Below are positions 16,230 to 24,099 of a stretch of 64,000 nt of DNA, piece by piece; the stretch's first letter is position 1, and every line of letters starts with the position of its first letter. Origin of the DNA: Streptomyces sp. Ru62 (GTDB lineage: Bacteria > Actinomycetota > Actinomycetes > Streptomycetales > Streptomycetaceae); NCBI RefSeq assembly GCF_002920615.1, contig NZ_PQSU01000023.1, positions 62,001 to 126,000 on the forward strand, in the 5' to 3' direction. The notes under the pieces are model-generated. The model did no database searches. It worked only from the letters and a program-made list of their open reading frames with translations, and was not told the origin of the DNA. A program made the translations under genes and the position numbers.

Positions 16230-16844
16230 TCAGGCGAGGCCGGCCTTCAGGGCGGCGGCGACCTGAACCACACGCTCGGCCTGGTGGCGGGCCGCGTTGC
16301 GGGTCTGCTCGCCGACGGGGTTGTTGCCCTGGGCGTCGACGTGCGACGTACCGTACGGGTTGCCGTCGACGAACTTGACCGGGTCGGTGTAACCGGGGGA
16401 CACGATGATCCCGCCGAAGTGGTGGATGGAGTTGTACAGGGCGAGCAGCGTGGACTCCTGGCCACCGTGCGCGGTGGCGGTGGTCACGAAGCCGCTGTAG
16501 ACCTTGTTGGCCAGCTTGCCCTGCGCCCACAGGCCGCCGAGGGTGTCGATGAACTGCTTCAGCTGCGACGAGATGTTGCCGAAGCGGGTCGGAGTGCCGA
16601 AGACGATCGCGTCCGCCCACTCGACGTCGGCGGTCGTGGCCTCGGGTACGCCCGCGCTCTCCGCGGCGTGGGCGGCCCACGCCTGGTTGGAGGCGATCGC
16701 GGCCTCCGGAGCCAGCTCGGCGGCCTTCAGCAGGCGCACCTCGGCGCCCGCCTTCTCGGCCGCCTCCGAGATCTCCTTGGCGATCTCGGCCGAGAAGCCG
16801 GTGGAGGAGTAGTAGATGACGGCGAGGCGGACAGGGGTGGTCAT
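16230..16844 (-). CDS. wrbA: NAD(P)H:quinone oxidoreductase, WrbA type
   Basis: A 204-residue flavodoxin-fold protein starting at ATG 16844. The FMN phosphate loop is VIYYSSTGFSAEIAKEI (residues 9-25), followed by the WrbA signatures DAIVFGTPTRFGNISSQLKQF, LANKVYSGFVTTATAHGGQESTLLAL and GGIIVSPGYTDP. WrbA proteins are tetrameric FMN enzymes reducing quinones by two electrons, and act in the cytosol. It has its own promoter (16948-16975) and terminator. A GlxA-type regulator lies upstream on the same strand. Confidence 0.93.
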   Translation of the reverse strand: MTTPVRLAVIYYSSTGFSAEIAKEISEAAEKAGAEVRLLKAAELAPEAAIASNQAWAAHAAESAGVPEATTADVEWADAIVFGTPTRFGNISSQLKQFIDTLGGLWAQGKLANKVYSGFVTTATAHGGQESTLLALYNSIHHFGGIIVSPGYTDPVKFVDGNPYGTSHVDAQGNNPVGEQTRNAARHQAERVVQVAAALKAGLA

Positions 16845-16947
16845 GGAGTCGTCTCCGATCCTGAGGATGCGTGCAGTGCGCCGTGGCGGACGCAGGTCAC
16901 CTGGGGCGCAGGTGCCGTGCGGGCACGTTGTCCGACGCGGTAGGTGA

Positions 16948-16975
16948 ATCTTAAACGAGTTTGTTCAATCGTCAA
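16948..16975 (-). promoter_or_regulatory. Sigma-70 type promoter of wrbA with overlapping operator
   Basis: Read on the minus strand, TTGACG (16970-16975) is followed after 16 bases by TAAGAT (16948-16953), a near-consensus housekeeping promoter, about 100 bases upstream of the wrbA start. An imperfect palindrome at 16951-16968 (TTAAACGAG/TTTGTTCAA, 6 of 9 pairs) overlaps the -10 and spacer, so a repressor probably binds there. Its identity is not known. Confidence 0.6.
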
Positions 16976-16985
16976 CCACCGGGCT

Positions 16986-17045
16986 GTCGCCGTGCCACCC
17001 CGCGGGCGTCGTCGTGCCACCCCCACTGGCGTCGCCGTGCCCCCC
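16986..17045. repeat. Three imperfect direct repeats of about 15 bp
   Basis: GTCGCCGTGCCACCC at 16986-17000, a copy with one change at 17008-17022, and a copy with one change at 17031-17045, with spacings of 22 and 23 bp. They lie between the glxA-type stop and the wrbA promoter. The function is unknown. Confidence 0.55.
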
Positions 17046-17066
17046 GCCCGTGCCGCCGGTCGGACG

Positions 17067-18041
17067 CTACTCGGCCTGTGCGCGGCGGGCGCTGGCGAAG
17101 CGGCGCTGGTAGGCGGCGGGGGAGATGGACAACTCCCGTGCGAAGACGCGCCGGAGACTCTCGTAACTCGGGAAGCCCGCCAAGGACGCCGCCTGGGTCG
17201 CGGTGTACCCCTGGTCGAGCAGCGACTTCGCGATGTCGAACCGGATGGACTCGACGTACCGCGCCGGCGTGGTGCCCAGTTCCTCCCGGAACAGCCTGGT
17301 GAGGTGACGCGTGCTGAGGTTGAGATGCCCGGCGAGTTCGGTGAGGGAGTGGTCGCCGGTGGGATCCGCCGTGACCAGGTCGACGATCCGGCGCAGGGCG
17401 GGCGACCGGGGCGGCGGCCCCTGGAGCGGGGCGGAGAACTGCGACTGGCCGCCTGCCCGTTGCAGGTAGACCACCAGGGAGCGGGCCACCTCCCGGCTGA
17501 CGTCGGGACCGTGGTCCTCCTCGACGAGGGCGAGCGCCAGGTCGATGCCGGCGGTGACTCCCGCCGAGGTGTACGTCGTGCCGTCGCGCACGTAGATGGC
17601 GTCGGGTTCGACGCGGGTCTTCGGGTGCCTGGCGGCGAGTTCGCCCGCGATCTTCCAGTGGGTGGTCGCCCGCTTGCCGTCCAGAAGGCCCGTCGCGCCC
17701 AGGACGAAGGCACCGGAGCACACGGAGGCGACCCGGCCGGAACGGGCCGCCAGATCCCTGGCGGCATCGACCAGATCGCGCGTGACCGGGGTCCTGGGGT
17801 AGACGTCTCCGCCCGGCACCAGGAAGGTGTCCGGGTCCGGCTCCGCGGCGGCGCCGCCGTCGACGGCGATCCGCATGCCGATGGAGGAGGCGACATCGGC
17901 ACCCGTCGTCGACACCAGGGCGATGCCGTAGTCGGCACCGAGGAGATTCGCCTCCCCGAAGACCTCGGCGGGGCCGACGACGTCCAGCAGTTTGACCCCG
18001 TCGTAGACGAGGATCGCCACACGATGCGTGTCGGAGCTCAC
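17067..18041 (-). CDS. GlxA family transcriptional regulator (DJ-1/PfpI plus AraC HTH)
   Basis: A 324-residue protein starting at GTG 18041. Residues 8-165 form a DJ-1/PfpI-like domain (VAILVYDGVKLLDVVGPAEVF; VASVCSGAFVLGATGLLDGKRATTHW, where Cys occupies the usual nucleophile-elbow position). Residues 215-320 are the AraC double HTH (HLNLSTRHLTRLFREELGTTPARYVE; GFPSYESLRRVFARELSISPAAY). Such proteins are regulators rather than peptidases. It is divergent from an HD-domain gene 135 bases away, a plausible target, and upstream of wrbA. Confidence 0.92.
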   Translation of the reverse strand: MSSDTHRVAILVYDGVKLLDVVGPAEVFGEANLLGADYGIALVSTTGADVASSIGMRIAVDGGAAAEPDPDTFLVPGGDVYPRTPVTRDLVDAARDLAARSGRVASVCSGAFVLGATGLLDGKRATTHWKIAGELAARHPKTRVEPDAIYVRDGTTYTSAGVTAGIDLALALVEEDHGPDVSREVARSLVVYLQRAGGQSQFSAPLQGPPPRSPALRRIVDLVTADPTGDHSLTELAGHLNLSTRHLTRLFREELGTTPARYVESIRFDIAKSLLDQGYTATQAASLAGFPSYESLRRVFARELSISPAAYQRRFASARRAQAE

Positions 18042-18176
18042 AGAGCCATCCTGAGGTGACTGGATTCGAGTGGTTCATGGCCGGACCGAGGCGGCGCCGG
18101 AGGCAGCACGGTCGGCACCGTGGAGAGCGGACGCACCGTCCACTCGTAGCACATCGCACCGGAAAGCACGGACATC

Positions 18177-18815
18177 ATGACCGACATCATCGCAGGCGTG
18201 GAAATACCCGAGACATCGGCCGTCGCGGAGGCCACGGAATTCCTCCGGGAACGGACGAACCCCCTGATCTTCCACCACTCCCGGCGGGTGTTTCTCCTCG
18301 GTTCCCTGCATGCGCGGAAGCTGGATCTCCGTCCCGACCCGGAGTTGCTCTACATCTCCGCGATGTTCCATGACACGGGCCTTCTGATCCCGTTCTCCGA
18401 CACGCCACAGCGTTTCGAGGTGGACGGCGCCGACCACGCGCGGAAGTTCCTGCTCGACCGCGGGTTCTCCGAGAGCGCCGCCGAGGTGGTCTGGATGGCG
18501 ATCGCGCTGCACACGACCCCGGAGATCCCCGGCCGCATGGGCCCCGAGATCGCTGCCACCAACTACGGCGTGCTGACCGACGCGATCGGCTGGGGGATGG
18601 ACAGACTGGAAGGCGACCAGCTGGACGAGATCGTCGCTGCACATCCGCGCGGAGATTTCAAGAAGGAATTCCTGCAGGCATTCTTCGACGGTCTCAAAGA
18701 CCGCCCGGACACCACATACGGCACCATCAACGCCGACATCCTGGAACACTTCGTTCCCGGATTCCGCCGTACGTCCATGGTCGAGCGCATCAACGATGCT
18801 CCCTGGCCGCGGTGA
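18177..18815 (+). CDS. HD domain-containing hydrolase
   Basis: A 212-residue protein starting at ATG 18177. The metal-binding HD pattern is complete: His33/34 in FHHSRRVFLLG, His65-Asp66 in AMFHDTGLL, His112 in AIALHTTPEI and Asp134 in GVLTDAIGWGMD. Size and spacing resemble the cyanamide hydratase-like HD group rather than dNTPases or c-di-GMP enzymes. It is probably cytoplasmic. The divergent GlxA regulator is likely its controller. The MFS gene follows closely. The substrate is unknown. Confidence 0.85.
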   Translation: MTDIIAGVEIPETSAVAEATEFLRERTNPLIFHHSRRVFLLGSLHARKLDLRPDPELLYISAMFHDTGLLIPFSDTPQRFEVDGADHARKFLLDRGFSESAAEVVWMAIALHTTPEIPGRMGPEIAATNYGVLTDAIGWGMDRLEGDQLDEIVAAHPRGDFKKEFLQAFFDGLKDRPDTTYGTINADILEHFVPGFRRTSMVERINDAPWPR

Positions 18816-18840
18816 CCCGGCAGCGGCCGGGCACGAGTCG

Positions 18841-20184
18841 ATGCGACCGCCGCGTCCCCGCCGCGGTCCCCGCCGTCTGAGCCGGCCTGCCGCCTTCGGC
18901 GTGCTGACGGTCACCACCGTCGTACTGATGGCGACCGCGAGCGCACCCTCGCCGATCTACCCCCTGTACCGGGAGCGCTGGGACTTCTCGGTCACCATGG
19001 TGACGGTCGTCTTCGCCGTGTACGTCGTGGGGCTGCTCGCGGCCCTGCTGGCCCTGGGGCCGGTGAGCGACCGCCTGGGACGCCGTCCCGTGCTCCTCAC
19101 CGCGCTCCTGCTGGCGGCGGCCGGCACGGCGATCTTCTGGACGGCCGGCGGTGTCCTGTCCCTGGTGATCGCACGGACGGTGCAGGGCGTCGCCACCGGA
19201 ACGGCCGTCGGAGGGCTGGCCGCCGGGCTCGTCGACTTCTCCCCGGCGAGGCGTCCGCACGCGGGGACCACGGCGACGGCGGTGGGGACGAGTGTGGGCC
19301 TGGCCGCCGGCGCCGCGGTCGTGGGCCTGCTGGTCCAGTCGGTCGCCCACCCGGACACCTACGTCTTCTCCGTCCTCACCTGCGCCTTCCTGCTCCTCGC
19401 GGTGACCGTGTGGCACATCCCCGAGACCGTCGCACGGCCGGCGGGCGGGCCGATCCGGCTCCGCCCGAGGGTGCGCGTCCCGCCCGGCGCCCGGCACCGG
19501 TTCCTGGCCGCCGTACCCGCCCTCGTGGCGGGCTGGTCCGTGACCGGGCTGTTCCTCGCACTGACCCCCTCGGTGGTCGCCGGTGTCCTCCACGTCACCT
19601 GGGGAGCCGCCGGCGGGCTCGACATCGCCGCGCTGTTCCTGGCCGGCGGTCTGGGCGGCATGTGGTCCGCCCGGCACACGGTACGGCGGGCCACACTGCT
19701 GGGAGCCGTCCTCCTGACCCTGGGGTCGGCTGGACTGGCCGTGGCCATCGCCCTGGCGTCCCCGGTCGCCTACGCGGGCGGGGCCGTCGTGGCGGGGACG
19801 GGCGTCGGCCTGACGTACAACGGCAGTCTCCGCGCCATAGGCGAGGTCACCACCGCGCAGTCACGATCGGAGGTGTTCTCGGCCGTGTACGTCGTCAGCT
19901 ATGCGGCGCTGAGTCTTCCCGCCCTCGCGGCCGGCCTCCTGGCACCGGCACGCGGCCTGAGGACCACCAGCTTCCTCTACATCGCGTTCGTCGGCGCCCT
20001 GTCGCTGCTCGCCCTGGTCCACGCGGCCCGGTCGGGGGCCGGCGGGCCCTCGGGGCGCGACACAGGATCGCCACGCCGCGCCGGCGCTTCCACCGCCTGC
20101 GCCGGCCGTACCGGTCAGACGGGGCCCGCTGTCGCACATCGCTCACCCACGAGCGGCGACGGTTCCCCGCCGAGCAACCGCTGA
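18841..20184 (+). CDS. MFS transporter
   Basis: A membrane protein of about 447 residues. ATG 18841 is used; an in-frame ATG at 18796 would overlap the HD gene by 20 bases, and neither has a good ribosome binding site. Twelve hydrophobic segments are visible, beginning AAFGVLTVTTVVLMATASAP, with the MFS loop 2-3 motif GPVSDRLGRRPVLLTALLL. The C-terminal 45 residues are hydrophilic. It resembles drug or solute exporters of the sugar-efflux type; substrate unknown. It probably belongs with the HD gene in one transcript. Confidence 0.87.
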   Translation: MRPPRPRRGPRRLSRPAAFGVLTVTTVVLMATASAPSPIYPLYRERWDFSVTMVTVVFAVYVVGLLAALLALGPVSDRLGRRPVLLTALLLAAAGTAIFWTAGGVLSLVIARTVQGVATGTAVGGLAAGLVDFSPARRPHAGTTATAVGTSVGLAAGAAVVGLLVQSVAHPDTYVFSVLTCAFLLLAVTVWHIPETVARPAGGPIRLRPRVRVPPGARHRFLAAVPALVAGWSVTGLFLALTPSVVAGVLHVTWGAAGGLDIAALFLAGGLGGMWSARHTVRRATLLGAVLLTLGSAGLAVAIALASPVAYAGGAVVAGTGVGLTYNGSLRAIGEVTTAQSRSEVFSAVYVVSYAALSLPALAAGLLAPARGLRTTSFLYIAFVGALSLLALVHAARSGAGGPSGRDTGSPRRAGASTACAGRTGQTGPAVAHRSPTSGDGSPPSNR

Positions 20185-20194
20185 AGTCCTCCAC

Positions 20195-20256
20195 CTCTCA
20201 CCACAACCAAGAAACTCTCACCACACACCAAGAAACTCTCACCACACACCAGGAAA
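20195..20256 (+). repeat. Three tandem 20/21-bp repeats forming the leader of the next gene
   Basis: Units at 20195-20214, 20215-20235 and 20236-20256 share CTCTCACCACA followed by CCAAGAAA or CCAGGAAA. They are A/C-rich with little G and stand out sharply from the surrounding GC-rich DNA. The last unit has one A-to-G change that gives AGGAAAGGAG, the ribosome binding site of the gene at 20266, so earlier units look like non-functional copies of that leader. Confidence 0.8.
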
Positions 20257-20265
20257 GGAGTGCTC

Positions 20266-21192
20266 GTGCGAGCCATCACCGTCCGGGACCGCGAAGCCGG
20301 GATCACCGGACTGACCCTGGAAGACCTGCCCCGTCCCCACGCCGCCGAGAACGACGTCATCGTGCGGGTGCACGCCGCGGGCTTCACCCGAGGAGAGCTC
20401 GACTGGCCCGCCAGCTGGACCGACCGGGCCGGCCGCGACCGCACCCCCAGCGTCCCCGGCCACGAGGTCTCGGGGGTGGTGAGCGAACTCGGCTACGGAA
20501 CGACCGGTCTCACCGTCGGCCAGCGCGTCTTCGGACTGACCGACTGGGCCCGCAACGGCTCGCTGGCCGAGTACGTCGCCGTGGAAGCCCGTAACCTCGC
20601 CCCGCTGCCCGCCGACGTCGACCACACGGTGGCAGCCGCACTGCCGATCTCCGGACTGACCGCCTGGCAGGGGCTGTTCGACCACGCCCACCTCGTCACC
20701 GGGCAGACCGTCCTGATCCACGGCGCCGCCGGCGCGGTCGGCTCGATCGCCGTCCAGCTCGCGCACCAGGCGGGAGCCCGTGTGGTCGGCTCCGGACGCG
20801 CCGCCGACCGGGACACCGTCCTCGGCCTGGGCGCCCACGAGTTCCTCGACCTGGAGGCCGGCCGGTTCGAGGACGTCGGCCAGGTCGACGTCGTGTTCGA
20901 CGTGATCGGCGGTGACATCCTCGACCGCTCGGCCGCGCTGGTGCGCGCCGGCGGCACGCTCGTCACCATCGCCCACCCGCCCACCGTGCGCCCCGACGAC
21001 GGACGAGCCCTGTTCTTCGTCGTGGAACCCGACCGGGTACGCCTCGCCGACCTGGCCCAGCGACTGCGGGACGGCCGGCTCCGGGTACGGGTCGGCGAGG
21101 TCCGTCCGCTGACCGAGGCAGCCGCCGCTTTCACCCGCAAGCAGCGCGTCGCCGGCCGCACGATCATCCGCGTCACCGAGGACCGAGGGTGA
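20266..21192 (+). CDS. NADP-dependent quinone oxidoreductase-like dehydrogenase (MDR family)
   Basis: A 308-residue zinc-independent medium-chain dehydrogenase. GTG 20266 is chosen over GTG 20260 because the strong AAGGAG site then sits at normal spacing. The N-terminal GroES-like domain includes VIVRVHAAGFTRGELDWPASW and PGHEVSGVV; the nucleotide site is VLIHGAAGAVGSIAVQLAHQAGARV (Rossmann GxxGxxG). Zinc-ligand cysteines are missing, as in QOR-type enzymes. It lies 81 bases after the MFS gene behind a repeat leader. Confidence 0.9.
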   Translation: MRAITVRDREAGITGLTLEDLPRPHAAENDVIVRVHAAGFTRGELDWPASWTDRAGRDRTPSVPGHEVSGVVSELGYGTTGLTVGQRVFGLTDWARNGSLAEYVAVEARNLAPLPADVDHTVAAALPISGLTAWQGLFDHAHLVTGQTVLIHGAAGAVGSIAVQLAHQAGARVVGSGRAADRDTVLGLGAHEFLDLEAGRFEDVGQVDVVFDVIGGDILDRSAALVRAGGTLVTIAHPPTVRPDDGRALFFVVEPDRVRLADLAQRLRDGRLRVRVGEVRPLTEAAAAFTRKQRVAGRTIIRVTEDRG

Positions 21193-21321
21193 GAAGGCCG
21201 GCTGTCCTGGCACCCCACCGCAGAGGCGTGCCATGAAGCTCGGTCATACGTGGGCTTTGATCTGCCGCGCAGGGTGTCCGAGCGCGGCGGGTGCCGCGGG
21301 CGTGGGCTCACGCGGCCGGGG

Positions 21322-22524
21322 CTACTTCTGCGTGACGTCCTTGACGAAGACGACGCCGTCGGTGCTCGCCAGATGGGCCGGGTCGAGTGGGGCGTAGCCG
21401 AACCAGGGGGACACGCGGGGCGCGGGGCGGCTGCCGTCGAGGGCGGCGGCCAGCCGTGGGGCGTCCATGACGCAGCGGTCCTCCGGGAGCGCGTACAGGA
21501 GTCCTTCCAGGGTGCCCGGCGGCGGGGTGTCCACCCCCTGGTGCCGGATCGTGCCGAGGGCCGTGGCCACGAAGGCGTACTCCTCGCCGAGCTCCGCGCT
21601 CACCAGCGCACCGGCGCTCCACCACTCCACCGGCCCCTGCCACATCTGCATCCTGCTCTTCTCCCGCTGGAGATGGGAGTTGTGGGCGTGGACGAGGGCC
21701 GGGCCCCGAGCGGCGAGGGCGAGGAGGTTGTGAGCCATCATCGCGTCCCGCAGCGCGCACAGCCGCGTCATGCGGGCCGGTGAGGCGTCGGCCATCCAGT
21801 AGTGGTAGCGCAGCAGTCCGGTGGCGGTGCGCCCGTACAGACGCGCCCGCTCCCACTCGTCCCGCGAGGTCGCCGCGATCAGGTGCGGGGCCTGCGTGTC
21901 CAGCAGCGTCACCAGATCGTCGGCGAGCAGCCGCAGCCGGCCGGCCTCGGCCGACTGCCCCACGGACCGGGCCGGGTCCGTCATCGCGGCGGGATCGGTC
22001 CACCGGTCGTCCGCGCCGAGCAGGCGGTCGAGTGTCTCCCCGGTGGAGGGGAGCAGTTCCGCGTCCACCAGGGCCGCGAGGTGGTCGTGGAGCGCGGCGA
22101 GGGCCTGCCGGGGACTCGCGGCGCCGGTGATCTCCAACGGGCCGTCGAAACCGGCGAAGCGGAGCCGCTCGGACGCGGGGCGGCCGTCGTTGTGGGCGCG
22201 CATCCAGCGCACGAGCTCGCGGTTGGCCGCGGAGGTGCCCCAGCCGTGGCTGAAGCCGTGCTCCATGACCTCGTCGAGCGTGCCCGTGCCCGAGGTGACG
22301 TAGTCGTCCACGACCAGACCCCTCATGCAGTCGCTCTCGATCGCGATCGTCCGGTAGCCCTCCTCCTCGACGAGCTGCCGGAAGAGCTCGTTGCGCAGGT
22401 CGAGCAGAGTGTCCTCACCGTGCGTGGGCTCGCCCAGGGCGAGAAGCCGCGGCCGGGCGGGGAGCAGCCTCATGACGGCGTCCGCCTCGACGGCCTGGGC
22501 GGTGCCCTTGATGTCAGTAGCCAT
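21322..22524 (-). CDS. Erythromycin esterase family protein
   Basis: A 400-residue protein starting at ATG 22524. The family signature is intact: LLALGEPTHGEDTLLDLRNELFRQLVEEEGYRTIAIE (catalytic His35 and nearby Glu32), GTGTLDEVMEHGFSHGWGTSAANRELVRWMRAHN, and LVHAHNSHLQREKSRM. EreA/EreB members hydrolyse the macrolide lactone ring; many Streptomyces homologues are not proven esterases. It is divergent from a two-HTH MerR regulator with only 58 bases between starts and an operator between, so the pair is probably an inducible detoxification unit. Confidence 0.9.
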   Translation of the reverse strand: MATDIKGTAQAVEADAVMRLLPARPRLLALGEPTHGEDTLLDLRNELFRQLVEEEGYRTIAIESDCMRGLVVDDYVTSGTGTLDEVMEHGFSHGWGTSAANRELVRWMRAHNDGRPASERLRFAGFDGPLEITGAASPRQALAALHDHLAALVDAELLPSTGETLDRLLGADDRWTDPAAMTDPARSVGQSAEAGRLRLLADDLVTLLDTQAPHLIAATSRDEWERARLYGRTATGLLRYHYWMADASPARMTRLCALRDAMMAHNLLALAARGPALVHAHNSHLQREKSRMQMWQGPVEWWSAGALVSAELGEEYAFVATALGTIRHQGVDTPPPGTLEGLLYALPEDRCVMDAPRLAAALDGSRPAPRVSPWFGYAPLDPAHLASTDGVVFVKDVTQK

Positions 22525-22543
22525 GCATTAAACGGTATCTTTG

Positions 22544-22561
22544 AACCTTCGATGGAAGGTT
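22544..22561. promoter_or_regulatory. MerR-type operator in the shared promoter
   Basis: A perfect inverted repeat AACCTTC-GATG-GAAGGTT at 22544-22561 between the divergent esterase and regulator genes. An 18-bp palindrome inside a short divergent promoter is typical of MerR family control. In a 58-base gap both promoters must overlap it. Confidence 0.7.
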
Positions 22562-22582
22562 TTCCGCAATATCGGCAGGATC

Positions 22583-23344
22583 ATGGGACGAAACCCTCAA
22601 AGCGGCGACAGACTCAGACCGGTCGACCTGGCCCGGGGGAGCGGTCTGTCCACGCAGGCGATCAGGAACTACGAGGAGGCCGGCATCCTTCCGGTCGCCG
22701 GTCGCACACCCCACGGCTACCGCGTCTACACCTCGCTGCACGACCGGGCCCTGCGCGCGTTTCTCGCCCTGGTGCCCGGCCACGGCCACCAGACGGCGAC
22801 GTCGATCATGCGAGCCGTGAACCAGGACGCGATCGACGAGGCGTTTCGGCTCATCGACGACAGCCACGCCCAACTCCTCGACGACCGGCGGACCCTGCAC
22901 GCGGTGGAGAACGCCCTCCGCGAACTGGCGACCACGGCCGCGCCCGAGCCCGATACGGGGTCCGAGCCGACCGCGGGGTCTAGGAGCGGCGACACGTTCA
23001 TCGGACCACTGGCGGTGAAGCTCGGCATCCGGCCCGCGACCCTGCGCAAGTGGGAGCGCGCCGGTCTCGTACGCCCGCGCCGCGACCCGCGGACCGGATA
23101 CCGCGTCTACGACGCGGCCGACGTACGGGACGCCAGGCTGGCCCACCAGCTGAGGCGGGGCGGCTACCTCCTGGAACAGATCGCCCCACTGATCGCCCAG
23201 GTGCGGGCGGCCGGCGGAGTGGAGCCCCTGGAGACCGCACTGCGCGACTGGCACGGCCGGCTGTCCGCCCGCGGGCGCGCGATGCTGGCCGGGGCCGCCG
23301 AGTTGGAGGCCTACCTCCGAGAGCGCGTCCCCACCAAGACCTGA
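22583..23344 (+). CDS. TioE-like MerR family regulator with two HTH domains
   Basis: A 253-residue regulator starting at ATG 22583 (CGGCAGGA upstream). It carries two MerR-type helix-turn-helix domains: the first at residues 10-45 (LRPVDLARGSGLSTQAIRNYEEAG, GYRVYTSLHDRALRAFLALV), and the second at residues 138-200 (GPLAVKLGIRPATLRKWERAGLV, GYRVYDAADVRDARLAHQLRRGG). Two MerR folds in one chain mark the TioE family of actinobacteria. No metal-ligand cysteines are present. It probably controls the divergent esterase and itself. Confidence 0.9.
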   Translation: MGRNPQSGDRLRPVDLARGSGLSTQAIRNYEEAGILPVAGRTPHGYRVYTSLHDRALRAFLALVPGHGHQTATSIMRAVNQDAIDEAFRLIDDSHAQLLDDRRTLHAVENALRELATTAAPEPDTGSEPTAGSRSGDTFIGPLAVKLGIRPATLRKWERAGLVRPRRDPRTGYRVYDAADVRDARLAHQLRRGGYLLEQIAPLIAQVRAAGGVEPLETALRDWHGRLSARGRAMLAGAAELEAYLRERVPTKT

Positions 23345-23382
23345 GCCGCGCCGACACTTCACGCTCGCTCGCCGAAGGAGAC

Positions 23383-23649
23383 GTGCCCGTCGGACCCGCC
23401 GGCGGCCTCGTCCGGCCCGACCCGGTCGCCGTCCGCGTCGATGTCGTTCCCGGCCCGGAACCCAGGACAACGACGAAGAAGCGTGTGCACCTCGATCTCG
23501 CCACCACCTCTACGTCCCGTCAGGCGGAGTTGATCGCGCCCCTGGAGGCTCTCGGTGCGACACCTGTCGACGTGGGCCAGGGCCACGTGCCGTGGACGGT
23601 CCTCGCCGACCCGGAGGGCCACGAGTTCTGTGTCCTCGCCCCGTCCTGA
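23383..23649 (+). pseudogene. Truncated VOC/glyoxalase-like domain protein
   Basis: About 88 codons remain from GTG 23383. The end is clearly the C-terminal half of a glyoxalase-like domain: KKRVHLDLATTS, then LIAPLEALGATPVDVGQGH, then VPWTVLADPEGHEFCVLAPS. The N-terminal beta-alpha-beta unit that normally precedes it is absent; instead there are low-complexity codons after the MerR stop. GAAGGAG lies unusually close (2 bases) to the GTG, so it may still be translated. It is probably a remnant. Confidence 0.6.
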
Positions 23650-23729
23650 GATCACCCTCGTCCTTCTTCCGGTGCCGTGCGTCGACACCGCGGTGGTGCG
23701 GACCTTCGCGGACCCTGTTCAGCGCACGG

Positions 23730-24017
23730 TCACCCACGCATGGCGAGGCGCAACTCCTCGAAGAGGTCACGGAGTTCGCTCGGCATGCGTGGCGCCACGT
23801 CCGCGCCCACCTCCAGCAGGAGCCGGACACCGCGCCGGAACTCCCTGTCGCCGTGGGGCTCTTCCAGCATCCTCGCCACCTCGGTCAACGCGGTGCCGAT
23901 GGCCCCCTCGACCTCGTCCGGGAGGCTGTCGAGGTAGACGTCGTCCTCGGTGAGCACCAGGTCCACGATGCGGCGGGAGGCTTCCCTGACGGACTGCGAA
24001 CCAGTCTCGGACGGCAC
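23730..24017 (-). CDS. Small uncharacterised helical protein
   Basis: A 95-residue acidic protein from GTG 24017, with GGGGGAACC just upstream. It appears all-helical: SVREASRRIVDLVLTEDDVYL, DEVEGAIGTALTEVARMLEEP and LRDLFEELRLAMRG. No membrane segment, cysteine motif or known domain is visible. It is divergent from the SMI1/KNR4 gene with a short AT-richer gap (24030-24070) between them. G/C-rich third codon positions support a real gene. I do not recognise the family. Confidence 0.6.
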   Translation of the reverse strand: MPSETGSQSVREASRRIVDLVLTEDDVYLDSLPDEVEGAIGTALTEVARMLEEPHGDREFRRGVRLLLEVGADVAPRMPSELRDLFEELRLAMRG

Positions 24018-24099
24018 GGTTCCCCCATGTTGGTCAGCACGTCGTACTCCTCCTCATAATGAATCACCCCTTTCACCCGGCCGGCGAGGAGCACCAGGC

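Noticed and set aside
15819..16943. A 374-codon plus-strand frame crossing the hairpin cluster and wrbA
   Set aside because: It runs antisense to the well-supported wrbA gene, crosses two terminators, and has no family features.
20195..20256. Regular short repeats as a CRISPR array
   Set aside because: The units are directly tandem with no spacers and only three copies; no cas genes are present.
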